64,000 nt of DNA, taken from the NCBI RefSeq assembly GCF_024704725.1, contig NZ_JALIQS010000009.1, positions 89,937 through 153,936 of the forward strand, written 5' to 3'. The DNA comes from Shinella sp. CPCC 101442. Its GTDB lineage: Bacteria; Pseudomonadota; Alphaproteobacteria; Rhizobiales; Rhizobiaceae. The notes below the pieces were generated by a model that was not told the origin of the DNA, did not search any database, and saw nothing but the letters and a program-made list of their open reading frames with translations. Positions 53,668 to 62,061 of the stretch are shown one piece after another. Numbering within the stretch: position 1 is the first letter of the stretch; every line of letters starts with the position of its first letter. A program made the translations under genes and the position numbers.

Positions 53668-54075
53668 ATGAAGACGCTGATGATGGTCGCCGTAGCCGGT
53701 GTGGCCTCGTTCGGCCTCTGGAGCGTGGCCAGCCACGAGGCGCCCGAGGTCGATCCGGTCGTGTCGAACTCGATCTCCCCACGTGCCGCCAACCACGCCT
53801 ACACGATCTCGAACGTCGTGGCGAACACGGCCTGTCTCGCAGAGCGCGGCTCGCGTATTTCTGGCCGCAGCGAGCGGTTCACGGCGAGCGCGGATTGCGA
53901 TGCGGTCTGGCCGGGTCTTTCGACGGCGCGGACGTGGATCAACAACGGAGACGGCACGGTGGTGGTCGCCGACGCGCGGGGCGAGCCGATCCTGACCGTC
54001 GTCGATGGCGACGGGCTCGCCTACGAGACGGTGGAACCCGCTGACGCCATGGTCACGATGATTTCGGCGGACTAG
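53668..54075 (+). CDS. Small exported protein resembling AprI/Inh protease inhibitors
   Basis: A 135-residue protein with a signal peptide (MKTLMMVAVAGVASFGLWSVA). The mature part has two Cys (in NTACLAERG and SADCDAVW) spaced as in the Inh disulfide, followed by ARTWINNGDGTVVVADARGEPILTV, which resembles the W-x(n)-dG-x-l-x-l-x-d-x-x-G beta-barrel core of the AprI/Inh/Omp19 family. Those proteins inhibit secreted serralysin-type metalloproteases or, in Brucella, lysosomal proteases. AAGGAGAG precedes the ATG. The family call is my best reading and is moderate in certainty. It overlaps the convergent HxlR gene by 23 bases. Confidence 0.65.
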   Translation: MKTLMMVAVAGVASFGLWSVASHEAPEVDPVVSNSISPRAANHAYTISNVVANTACLAERGSRISGRSERFTASADCDAVWPGLSTARTWINNGDGTVVVADARGEPILTVVDGDGLAYETVEPADAMVTMISAD

Positions 54076-54517
54076 CCTTGGCGGCGTCGATGCGTGTGGC
54101 GGCCCAGTCGAGCCGGCGCCCATCGGCGGCATGCAGTTCAAGCGGTGAGACCTGTGTGCCCGTTGCGGTATCCACCAGCACCGAGCGTCGCTCGTCCTCG
54201 CGATAGAGGTGGTCTTCCCCCCATTGGCGCAGGGCGACGATCACGAGAAAGAGGCCACGCCCCTTCTCCGTCAGCGCATATTCCTGGTAGGCGCTGCCGT
54301 CCGAGGCCGGCACGAGTTCGAGAACACCAGCCTCCACGAGATCGCGCAGGCGTGTGCTCAACATGCCCCTGGCGATGCCCAGGTTCTGCTGGAAGGCGCC
54401 AAAGCGCCTGATCCCGTCGAACGCATCGCGCACGATCAGCAAAGACCACCAGTCACCTATCGCATCAAGAGTGCGCGCGACGGGGCACTCCGCCTCCCGA
54501 AAACTCTTGCGTTTCAT
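54053..54517 (-). CDS. HxlR-family regulator, divergent from an MFS transporter
   Basis: A 154-residue winged-helix regulator. The HxlR signature is CPVARTLDAIGDWWSLLIVRDAFDG, followed by RFGAFQQNLGIARGMLSTRLRDLVEAGVL. The single Cys10 near the start is the site used for redox or electrophile sensing in HxlR/HypR-type members. ATG 54517 fits the family start. It is divergent from an MFS pump across 97 bases containing a 15-bp palindrome, and presumably controls it. Confidence 0.92.
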   Translation of the reverse strand: MKRKSFREAECPVARTLDAIGDWWSLLIVRDAFDGIRRFGAFQQNLGIARGMLSTRLRDLVEAGVLELVPASDGSAYQEYALTEKGRGLFLVIVALRQWGEDHLYREDERRSVLVDTATGTQVSPLELHAADGRRLDWAATRIDAAKASPPKSS

Positions 54518-54579
54518 GGTCCGCACTCCCGCAGCAAAACTGGTCTTAAAATAGAACTGGAAGCCGGCCGCCGCAAGTG

Positions 54580-54594
54580 GTCTCATCATGAGAC
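54580..54594. promoter_or_regulatory. Palindrome between hxlR-like and MFS genes
   Basis: GTCTCAT-C-ATGAGAC has perfect 7-bp arms and lies 20 bases before the MFS ATG, in the right place for repression by the divergent HxlR protein. Confidence 0.6.
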
Positions 54595-54614
54595 TTGATA
54601 GATGAGGATCGACC

Positions 54615-55823
54615 ATGGATACGATGCGCGCCGGCGCCCGCCAACAGACCTGTGCCAAACCGGAGTTTCCACGCTGGACCTTGCTGATCTTTGCCATGAC
54701 TGCCGGAGCCAGTGTCGCGAACATCTACTATGCGCAGCCACTTCTCGGCACGATTGCGGCGACCTTCGGCATTTCGCCCGGAGCCGTTGGCCTTGTCGTG
54801 ACTCTGACCCAGATCGGTTATGCGGCGGGCCTGGTCCTGATCGTTCCGCTCGGCGACCTCGTCGATCGCCGCAGGCTCTTGACTATCCAGACGCTGCTTT
54901 CCGCGCTGGCTCTGCTCGCCGTCGGCTGTGCGCCCAATGTGATCGCTTTGTTCGGCGGAATGATCGTGGTGGGGTTGCTCGCGGTGGTGGTTCAGGTGCT
55001 GGTCGCCATGAGCGCGGCCTTGGTCCGACCCGAGGCGCGAGGCCAAGCCGTCGGGCTGGTCACGAGCGGTGTCGTCGTCGGCATTCTCGCGGCGCGCTTC
55101 GTCGCGGGAGTGTTGGCGGATATAGGCGGATGGCGGATGGTCTATCTCGCCTCGGCAGGCGTCATGCTGCTGCTGAGCCTGCTTCTCATGCGCGTCCTGC
55201 CGCGCGATGTGCCTGTTGCGCGTTCTGAGCGCTATGCGGCAGTGTTGAAATCGATCCCGCGGCTTTTCCTGCAAGACCCGGTATTGCGTTTGCGCGCAGT
55301 GTTTGCCTTCCTGATCTTCGCGAGCTTCAGCACGCTGTGGACGGCGATGGTGCTGCCGCTTAGCGCGTCACCCTTTTCGCTCTCCCACACGCAGATCGGT
55401 TTCTTCGGGATTGCAGGCCTGGCCGGTGCATTGGCGGCGGGCAATGCCGGGCGTCTGGCCGACAAAGGGTTTGCTGAGCGCGTGACCGGGTTTTCGCTCG
55501 CACTGCTCTTGCTGTCATGGCTGACGATCGGTTTTCTTCCCCGGTCGCTCGTTGTCTTTGCGATTGGTGTCGTGCTGCTCGATTTCGCCGTCCAGGCGGT
55601 ACATGTCACCAACCAGAGCGTGATCTTCGCCCGCCGCCCGGAGGCACGCAGCCGCCTGGTCGGCGGCTACATGGTGTTTTATTCGGCTGGAAGTGCGCTG
55701 GGCGCCATCACGTCCACGGTTAGCTACGCCCGTTTCGGCTGGGCGGGAGTCTGTGCCGCCGGCGCGGCTTTCAGTCTTGCCGCGCTGACTCTGTGGTCCC
55801 TGGCTGCGCTCAAGCGGACTTGA
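54615..55823 (+). CDS. MFS transporter (DHA1-like, YnfM/YgaY type)
   Basis: A 402-residue major-facilitator protein with 12 helices. The start (FAMTAGASVANIYYAQPLLGTIAATF) is that of the YnfM/YgaY-like putative exporters, and motif A appears as PLGDLVDRRRL after helix 2. The substrate is unknown. It is paired with the divergent HxlR gene, and this combination often handles reactive electrophiles or drugs. The end overlaps the convergent amidohydrolase gene by 14 bases. Confidence 0.92.
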   Translation: MDTMRAGARQQTCAKPEFPRWTLLIFAMTAGASVANIYYAQPLLGTIAATFGISPGAVGLVVTLTQIGYAAGLVLIVPLGDLVDRRRLLTIQTLLSALALLAVGCAPNVIALFGGMIVVGLLAVVVQVLVAMSAALVRPEARGQAVGLVTSGVVVGILAARFVAGVLADIGGWRMVYLASAGVMLLLSLLLMRVLPRDVPVARSERYAAVLKSIPRLFLQDPVLRLRAVFAFLIFASFSTLWTAMVLPLSASPFSLSHTQIGFFGIAGLAGALAAGNAGRLADKGFAERVTGFSLALLLLSWLTIGFLPRSLVVFAIGVVLLDFAVQAVHVTNQSVIFARRPEARSRLVGGYMVFYSAGSALGAITSTVSYARFGWAGVCAAGAAFSLAALTLWSLAALKRT

Positions 55824-56619
55824 CCGAACCGAAAGCCAGCACATCGGCTTGCGCCGGGCGGTCATGTCCCTGCTTGGAAGCCGCATAGTCGCGAACGGCT
55901 TCACCAAAGGCGGCGAAGAGGCTGTTCGACGGTTGGTCCGAACCGACCCAATATTCCGGATGCCACTGCACGCCGACGGCAAAGGCCTTCGCGCCGATCA
56001 CCGAGACGGCCTCGATCGTGCCGTCGTCGGCGATGGCTTCCACGGCAAGGCGCGGCGCCTTGTCGGAGATTGCCTGGCGGTGCAGCGAGTTCACCTGCAC
56101 TTCGCCCGCGCCGACGATGCCGGCAAGGCAGCTGCCTTCCTTGACCATCACTTTCTGGCGAATGCCATAGGCGACGTCGAGGACCGGCGTGTCGGGCTTG
56201 CGGTGGTCCCACGCGCCCGGCTGATCCTGGATCTCGTTGGCGAGCGTGCCGCCGAGCACCACGTTGAGCTCCTGGATGCCGCGGCAGATGGCGAGCAGCG
56301 GAATGCCGCGCTCGAGCGCCCGCTGGATGAGCGGCAGGCTGGTCGCGTCGCGCGCCCGGTCATAGGGACCTTCCGCGTCGGTGGCTTCCTTGCCGTAGAG
56401 CGAGGGATGCACATTGGTGCGCGAGCCGCTCACGAGGAGCCCGTCCACCCGGTCGAGAATACCGTCGAAATCGTTGTCGGCTTCGAGTGCCGGCACGAGG
56501 AAGACGGTGACGTCGGCGCCCTTCACGGCAGCGCGGACATACTGGTTCGGGGTGGCCTGCCAGACGTTGCCTTCGATTTCCCTGATATCGGCGGGAATGG
56601 CGACGACGGGTTTCGACAT
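55810..56619 (-). CDS. Gamma-glutamyl-gamma-aminobutyrate hydrolase-type class I amidotransferase (PuuD family)
   Basis: A 269-residue peptidase C26 enzyme. The nucleophile Cys lies in LAICRGIQELNVVLGG, and the catalytic His-Glu in VQWHPEYW. In putrescine catabolism PuuD cleaves gamma-glutamyl-GABA. Here no other puu gene is adjacent, although an ODC that makes putrescine is in the window, so the role is likely but not shown. GGAGCCCATC precedes ATG 56619. Confidence 0.88.
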   Translation of the reverse strand: MSKPVVAIPADIREIEGNVWQATPNQYVRAAVKGADVTVFLVPALEADNDFDGILDRVDGLLVSGSRTNVHPSLYGKEATDAEGPYDRARDATSLPLIQRALERGIPLLAICRGIQELNVVLGGTLANEIQDQPGAWDHRKPDTPVLDVAYGIRQKVMVKEGSCLAGIVGAGEVQVNSLHRQAISDKAPRLAVEAIADDGTIEAVSVIGAKAFAVGVQWHPEYWVGSDQPSNSLFAAFGEAVRDYAASKQGHDRPAQADVLAFGSVKSA

Positions 56620-57074
56620 GATGGGCTCCAAAAAAGAAATACCAATTGAGGATTTGCTATCAAATCCTGTCTCAGTCAATTCCCCCTTTCAGGCGAAATG
56701 ACGACGAAAACACCGAAAGAGGCGGTATGGAGTCTAGGCCTGCTCTCCGGAACTGACAAGATTTTATGATTTGCATTGCGCAGGCTGTTAACCACGCAAT
56801 TGCAAACAGCGATTGCAGGCTGCGGAATTCTTTGTGGCAAGCTCACGCAATACTGTGTCGTCGTGGAGTCAGGAAGTTGCGCGCGGGGCCTATGATAAGT
56901 TGAGTCTGTGACCAGGAAGCGCCTCTTTCTGCAATATTGGGTTGAATGGCTCTTCCTTCGGTTGAGCAAGCGTGCAATAATGCCTCCGGCTACCCTTGTT
57001 ATTGGGTAATTTCCCGAAATCATTCATTAAATGTTGGCCGGTAACCCTCACTCGTCATAGGGAGTGCCGAGTCC
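56620..57074. other. 455-bp intergenic region before the GGDEF-EAL gene
   Basis: Moderately AT-rich and without a credible gene. It has two ATTGCA repeats (56799-56804 and 56812-56817) preceded by TTGCATTGCG near 56771, somewhat like the sit operator half-sites. I see no further operator or RNA structure I can defend. GGGAG (57060-57064) before 57075 is a usable ribosome site. Confidence 0.45.
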
Positions 57075-59384
57075 ATGAAGGATAAGGGTCAAAACACACT
57101 GCCAGCTGATGTGTATCTTTCGTTCGTCAGCTCGTTGTACGGGAACCGCCAGACCCTTTTCGTGGGCATGATTTCGCATGTCATCACGTTCTCCTTCGTT
57201 TACGCCAAGACCGCCGACCCCTTTTTCCTGATCTGGAGCGGGCTCGTCGTGTTCATCTGGTCGCTGCGTGCCATCGGCATGCGCCATTTCGACCGGGTGG
57301 ACCAGACAACGCTCGACATGGACGGCATCCGCTACTGGGAGAACTGGTACAATCTCGGCGCCGTCGGCACGACGCTGGCGCTCGGCACCTCGTGCGGCTA
57401 CAGCCTGCTCTTCAGCAGGGACAGTTTCGCCGAGCTTGCCACCATCGCGGTGACGCTCGCCACCATGGTCTCCGTCGTCGGCCGCAACTGCGGTTCGAAG
57501 CGGGCGGTCGACTACATGACCTTTTCCGCCTGCTTCCCCATGGTCGTCGGCTTCCTGGGCCTGCAGGATTTCTACCACGCGGTGCTGGCGGTCCTCATCC
57601 TACCCTTCGTGATGACGACCCGCATGATGGCGAACGGCGTGCGCGAGTTCCTCTACAAGAATGTTCTGGCGACGCGCGAGGTCTCGATCATCGCCGACCG
57701 TTTCGACACGGCGCTCAACAACATGCCGCACGGTCTGTTCATGCTGGATGCCGACCACCGGATTCTTGTCGCGAACCGTCGGGCCTGCGAGCTTCTCCAT
57801 CTCGGCAACCAGGAGCGGCTGAAGGATTGCCACCTCGATGTCGTGCTGCGCTTCGGCGTGCGAAACACCTTCGTCAATGTCGAGCAGAGCAAGACGATCC
57901 TGCGCCGGCTTGACGAACTCCTGAAGGGCGAGCGATCCCGCGCGCTCATCCAGGTGACGGACGGGCTCTATCTGGAATTCACCGCATCGCCCCGTGAAAA
58001 CGGCGGCGCCGTCCTCATTTTCGAAGACGTGACGGCGCGTGTGCGGGCGGAAAACAAGATCCTGCACATGGTGCGCTACGATAGCCTTACCGGCCTGCCG
58101 AACCGCACCTATTTTGCCGATCTCGTGCACGAGGCGCTGGCCGAGCGCAAGAAGCCCGGCACGGTCGGCTTCATGGTGCTCGACGTCGACGACTTCAAAC
58201 ATGTCAACGACATGAAGGGCCACGTCACCGGCGACCGGCTGCTCTGTGCCATCACCGAGCGACTGCGCCGGCTTGCCAGCGACAAGATGATCGCCGGGCA
58301 TTTGATGGGCGACGAATTCATCGTGTTCTTCCCGAACGAGACGAACCGCCGCGATCTCGAAGCGCGCATGCGCCGCTTCCACGAGCAGCTGCGCGGCAAC
58401 TACGAATTCGACGGCATGACCTTCCTCGTTTCCTTCAGCGCCGGCTGCTTGACCGTGCCGAGCGGCGATTTCCGGCTGGAGGAAATGCAGATCCGCGCCG
58501 ATCTCGCCCTTTTCGAGACGAAGTCGCGCGCCAAGGGCAGCGTCACGGTCTTCGAGCATGAGATGGATGAGCGGTATACGGATCGCCAGAAGCTCAAGGA
58601 CGACCTGCGGGATGCGCTTGCCGGCAACACGCTGTCGGTGGCCTACCAGCCGATGTTCGTGCCGGACGGATCGAGCATCGAATGCTGCGAGGCGCTGTCG
58701 CGCTGGACGCATCCGGAGCGCGGCCCCGTGCCGCCGACCGTCTTCATCCAGATCGCCGAGGAGATGGGCATCGTCTCCGACATCACGCGCTTCATGGTCA
58801 TGCGGGCCTGCGCCGATTGTGCGACCTGGCCGGCGCATATGGGCGTCTCGGTCAATCTCTCCGTACAGGATTTGCGCGGCACCGGCATCATCGACCTCGT
58901 CGCCGAGGCGCTGGAGGCCGCAAAACTTGCGCCGCACCGGCTGCATCTCGAAGTCACCGAAAGCTGCCTCATGGAGGAGCCGGTCAAGGTCCAGGCGATC
59001 CTGCAGGAACTGCGCGCCCGCGGCATCACCATCGCCATCGACGATTTCGGCACCGGCTATTCGAGCCTCAGCTATCTCGACCAGCTGCCGCTCGATGTCA
59101 TCAAGATCGATCGGTCCTTCGTGCGCAACATCGGCGAGGACCCGCGCCGTTTCAAATTGCTACGCGGCACGGTGAACCTTTCGCGCGAGCTGGGCCTGCG
59201 CATTGTCGTGGAAGGTGTGGAGACGCGCGAGCAGCTCGCACTTATCAACAAGTACCAATGTGCCGATCTCGTGCAGGGCTACGTCTTTGCCGCGCCCATG
59301 TCGCCGGATGCCCTGCGCGACCTCTACGAGAACCTCGCCCGCAAACCCGGTGATTCCCGTCGCCGCGGTCGCCGCGTCGCCTGA
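57075..59384 (+). CDS. Membrane PAS-GGDEF-EAL protein with degenerate GGDEF motif
   Basis: A 769-residue protein. Six hydrophobic segments fill residues 25-185 (a MASE-like membrane sensor), a PAS domain follows at about 205-320 (NNMPHGLFMLDADHRILVANRRACELL), then GGDEF and EAL. The active-site motif reads LMGDEF (411-415), with Met in place of the first Gly, which usually abolishes cyclase activity. The EAL site is intact (CEALSRW, 539-541) with NLSVQDLRG, LEVTESCL, IDDFGTGYSSL and KIDRSFV. It is therefore probably a c-di-GMP phosphodiesterase, with the GGDEF domain as a GTP-sensing regulator. It is monocistronic. Confidence 0.93.
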   Translation: MKDKGQNTLPADVYLSFVSSLYGNRQTLFVGMISHVITFSFVYAKTADPFFLIWSGLVVFIWSLRAIGMRHFDRVDQTTLDMDGIRYWENWYNLGAVGTTLALGTSCGYSLLFSRDSFAELATIAVTLATMVSVVGRNCGSKRAVDYMTFSACFPMVVGFLGLQDFYHAVLAVLILPFVMTTRMMANGVREFLYKNVLATREVSIIADRFDTALNNMPHGLFMLDADHRILVANRRACELLHLGNQERLKDCHLDVVLRFGVRNTFVNVEQSKTILRRLDELLKGERSRALIQVTDGLYLEFTASPRENGGAVLIFEDVTARVRAENKILHMVRYDSLTGLPNRTYFADLVHEALAERKKPGTVGFMVLDVDDFKHVNDMKGHVTGDRLLCAITERLRRLASDKMIAGHLMGDEFIVFFPNETNRRDLEARMRRFHEQLRGNYEFDGMTFLVSFSAGCLTVPSGDFRLEEMQIRADLALFETKSRAKGSVTVFEHEMDERYTDRQKLKDDLRDALAGNTLSVAYQPMFVPDGSSIECCEALSRWTHPERGPVPPTVFIQIAEEMGIVSDITRFMVMRACADCATWPAHMGVSVNLSVQDLRGTGIIDLVAEALEAAKLAPHRLHLEVTESCLMEEPVKVQAILQELRARGITIAIDDFGTGYSSLSYLDQLPLDVIKIDRSFVRNIGEDPRRFKLLRGTVNLSRELGLRIVVEGVETREQLALINKYQCADLVQGYVFAAPMSPDALRDLYENLARKPGDSRRRGRRVA

Positions 59385-59454
59385 AACCCTTTTCCCGACA
59401 TTTCATCGGATCGTATGAATTCGATACGCTATATCAGCTTCTTCAAATTTAGCG

Positions 59455-59469
59455 TTAACCATTTATTAA
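59455..59469. promoter_or_regulatory. CtrA-like binding site TTAA-N7-TTAA
   Basis: TTAACCATTTATTAA matches the CtrA consensus TTAA-N7-TTAA exactly, and GGTTAA follows directly (59470-59475), so a second half-site is inverted next to it. It lies about 100 bases before the synthase-like gene. Confidence 0.6.
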
Positions 59470-59568
59470 GGTTAATGAATGGTATTTTACACAAATTGTC
59501 TTATATCGGAGATTGTTAAGCATAGCAGCGCGGTGGCTGCGGCTTTTTCAATCGGGGATACGGGGACA

Positions 59569-60342
59569 ATGGCCAGCGTGGAGACGGAGACCAATCGCTT
59601 TTCGGACAAGCTTCTGGGGCTGCTCGACAGGATCGAATATCGCCGGGTTGAGACGGGCGAGGACATGGAAGACGTCGCCCGCATCCGCTACAAGGCCTAC
59701 AAGGCCGGCGCGGTCATGCATCTCGACGAGCAGGCGGTGCTGATCGACGATTCCGATTTCGACAGCCAGGCCTACGTCTTCGGCATCTACTATGAAGAGC
59801 GGCTGATCTCGACCGTGCGCCTGCATCATGTGACGCCGGACCACCGCGTCACTTCGTCGGGCAAGGTTTTCCCGGACGAGATCAATGCCTTCCTCGATGC
59901 CGGCCTGTCGCTGATCGATCCCGTGCGCCTTGCCGCCGATCCGGAAGTCTGGCGGGAAATGCCGGCGATCCCGTATCTGACGCTGCGCATCGCCACGATG
60001 GCGACGGACTATTTCCAGGCGGATCGCTGCCTGCAGATGGTCAAGCCTGCCCATTCGGCCTTTTACAAGCGTGTCTTCGATGCCGACTTCGTCGCCTCGC
60101 CGAAGAGCAACCATGGCAAGTTCATCATCGACCTGATGCTGCTGGCGACCAACGTCAAGGAGACACTGCCATCGCTCTACCAGCGCTTCCCGTTTTTCAA
60201 GTCCGAGCCCTATGAGCGCCGCATGATGTTCGCCCGCGGCGAGGACCTGCCGTTCAGCCCGCTGACGGTGCGCCCGACCGCGCGCCGCGCCCATTTCGGC
60301 AATGGCCGGATCCAGCTTTCCGGGAATGCCTTCGCCGGTTGA
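59569..60342 (+). CDS. FeeM-like N-acyl amino acid synthase / GNAT-fold protein
   Basis: A 257-residue protein related to the acyl-homoserine-lactone-synthase-like part of the GNAT fold. DVARIRYKAYKAGAV, the FGIYYEERLISTVRLHHV strand pair and PAIPYLTLRIATMATDYF are shared with long-chain N-acyl amino acid synthases of the FeeM type. It may attach a fatty acyl group to an amino acid or other amine. ATG 59569 is chosen with GGGGAT/GGGGA sites before it; the first in-frame ATG (59479) would place 30 residues in the CtrA-like regulatory region. The product is unknown. Confidence 0.75.
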   Translation: MASVETETNRFSDKLLGLLDRIEYRRVETGEDMEDVARIRYKAYKAGAVMHLDEQAVLIDDSDFDSQAYVFGIYYEERLISTVRLHHVTPDHRVTSSGKVFPDEINAFLDAGLSLIDPVRLAADPEVWREMPAIPYLTLRIATMATDYFQADRCLQMVKPAHSAFYKRVFDADFVASPKSNHGKFIIDLMLLATNVKETLPSLYQRFPFFKSEPYERRMMFARGEDLPFSPLTVRPTARRAHFGNGRIQLSGNAFAG

Positions 60343-60364
60343 TACACGCGTCCTGGTGTCGCAG

Positions 60365-60400
60365 ACGAGCCGGTTTCGCACGAAACCGGCTCGTTCTGTT
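60365..60400 (+). terminator. Rho-independent terminator after the FeeM-like gene
   Basis: ACGAGCCGGTTTCG and CGAAACCGGCTCGT pair perfectly over 14 bp, with a short CA loop, followed by TCTGTTTC. Confidence 0.85.
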
Positions 60401-60592
60401 TCGGAAACGATACAGGTGCAAAACCACACCCGTCCTTGCCGTTGCGCTTTGCCTGTCCATTGTGTATGGCCTGAAAGACACGCGCTTTCGCGCTTGAGGG
60501 AAAAGCCGGGCCGTCCTGGGTCCGGGGAAGTTTAAGCGCTCATCGGGTGGAGAGTTCCGGCTGGCGGGTGCAGGTGCTTAGGAGAAGGTACT

Positions 60593-60817
60593 ATGGCTGA
60601 ACATCATTCCGGACCGGTCGAAATGGGCGCTCCGATGGATTATCCCGAGCACGAGAAGACCTACAACCTCTTCGTAGCCGGCGCCAAATACGGCACGCTG
60701 TTCTGCGTCTCCCTGATGGTTGCCATGGCCGCCGGTTTCTTCACCGGCGCCGGTTTCTTCAGCGCGCTGCTGCTGCTCATCATTCTCAACGTTCTGGGCT
60801 TCATCGTCCTTCGTTGA
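60593..60817 (+). CDS. aa3-type cytochrome c oxidase subunit IV (small, COX4_pro_2)
   Basis: A 74-residue membrane protein with a polar N-terminus (DYPEHEKTYNLFVAGAKYG) and two hydrophobic segments. This is the small subunit IV of bacterial aa3 oxidases (Paracoccus-type), which packs against the catalytic subunits. In rhizobia it stands just before the pnt genes, as here, rather than with coxBAC. The 89-base gap to pntAA holds no clear terminator, so read-through is possible. The identification rests on size, motif and context. Confidence 0.85.
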   Translation: MAEHHSGPVEMGAPMDYPEHEKTYNLFVAGAKYGTLFCVSLMVAMAAGFFTGAGFFSALLLLIILNVLGFIVLR

Positions 60818-60906
60818 TCTGAACATCTGCATTTTGTTTGCAGTTTGCCGCGGCGCCATCCGGCGCCGTGATTCAACACGGCCAGTCTCGGGGGGAGGAC
60901 CACGGT

Positions 60907-62061
60907 TTGAGTCAGTGTGTTTTTATAGCACGGGAAAGTGATGCAGCGGAGGGCCGCGTCGCGGGTTCCGCTGAAACAGTCAAGAAAATGAAGAGCCTGG
61001 GGCTCGACGTGCTCGTCGAGACCGGCGCGGGACTTCGGTCCCGAATCCTGGACGCCGACTATGAGGCTGCCGGGGCGCGCATCGTGGGAGCGGGTGAGGC
61101 GAGTACCGCCGACGTCGTCCTGAAGGTGCGCCGGCCAACCTCGGCCGAGATCGCCGGCTACAAACGCGGCGCCATCGTCATCGCCACGATGGATCCCTAT
61201 GGCAACGAGACCGCCATCGCCGAGATGGCCAATGCCGGCCTCGCGACCTTCGCCATGGAATTGATGCCGCGCATCACGCGCGCCCAGTCGATGGACATCC
61301 TGTCTTCGCAGGCGAACCTTGCCGGCTACCAGGCCGTCATCGACGCGGCTCATGAATTCGACCGCGCCATGCCGATGATGATGACCGCCGCCGGCACCGT
61401 TCCGGCCGCGAAAGTCTTTGTCATGGGGGCCGGCGTTGCCGGCCTTCAGGCGATCGCAACGGCCCGTCGTCTCGGCGCCGCCGTTTCGGCGACGGACGTG
61501 CGCCCGGCTGCCAAGGAGCAGGTCGCTTCGCTCGGCGCGAAATTCATCGCCGTCGAGGATGACGAGTTCAAGGCCGCCGAAACCGCTGGCGGCTATGCGA
61601 AAGAGATGTCCAAGGACTATCAGGCGAAGCAGGCGGCACTCGTCGCCGAGCATATCGCCAAGCAGGACATCGTCATCACGACTGCGCTCATTCCGGGCCG
61701 TCCGGCGCCGCGTCTGGTGACGCGCCAGATGCTGTCGGCCATGCGCACCGGCTCCGTGGTCGTCGATCTTGCTGTCGAACGCGGCGGCAATATCGAGGGA
61801 TCGGAGGCCGGCAAGGTCGCCGAGGTCGATGGCGTGAAAGTTATCGGTTACCTCAATGTGCCCGGCCGCATCGCGGCGTCCGCCTCCGCGCTCTACGCCA
61901 AGAACCTCCTCACTTTCCTCGAGACCATGGTCGACAAGGAAACGAAATCGGTTTCGGTCAATGTCGAGGATGAACTCGTCAAGGCAACGATGCTGACCAA
62001 CGGCGGCGCCGTTGTGCATCCGAACTTCGGCGGCAGCGTTCAGCAAGGGGAGGGCAAGTGA
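60907..62061 (+). CDS. pntAA: Proton-translocating transhydrogenase subunit alpha part 1
   Basis: A 384-residue soluble NAD(H)-binding domain I (dI) of transhydrogenase. The start is a TTG at 60907, chosen because GGGGAGGA lies 8 bases upstream and the conserved N-terminus (VFIARESDAAEGRVAGS) begins there. The NAD site is VFVMGAGVAGLQAIATARRLGA and the domain's mobile loop region lies near DYQAKQAALVAEH. It forms NADPH from NADH using the proton gradient with PntAB and PntB. The stop overlaps the next start as TGATG. Confidence 0.94.
   Translation: MSQCVFIARESDAAEGRVAGSAETVKKMKSLGLDVLVETGAGLRSRILDADYEAAGARIVGAGEASTADVVLKVRRPTSAEIAGYKRGAIVIATMDPYGNETAIAEMANAGLATFAMELMPRITRAQSMDILSSQANLAGYQAVIDAAHEFDRAMPMMMTAAGTVPAAKVFVMGAGVAGLQAIATARRLGAAVSATDVRPAAKEQVASLGAKFIAVEDDEFKAAETAGGYAKEMSKDYQAKQAALVAEHIAKQDIVITTALIPGRPAPRLVTRQMLSAMRTGSVVVDLAVERGGNIEGSEAGKVAEVDGVKVIGYLNVPGRIAASASALYAKNLLTFLETMVDKETKSVSVNVEDELVKATMLTNGGAVVHPNFGGSVQQGEGK

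Noticed and set aside
56799..56817. A second Mur-like operator with ATTGCA repeats before the GGDEF-EAL gene
   Set aside because: The repeats are direct rather than inverted and lie 260 bases from the gene. They lack the TTCGC half of the sitA arms, so similarity is probably chance.
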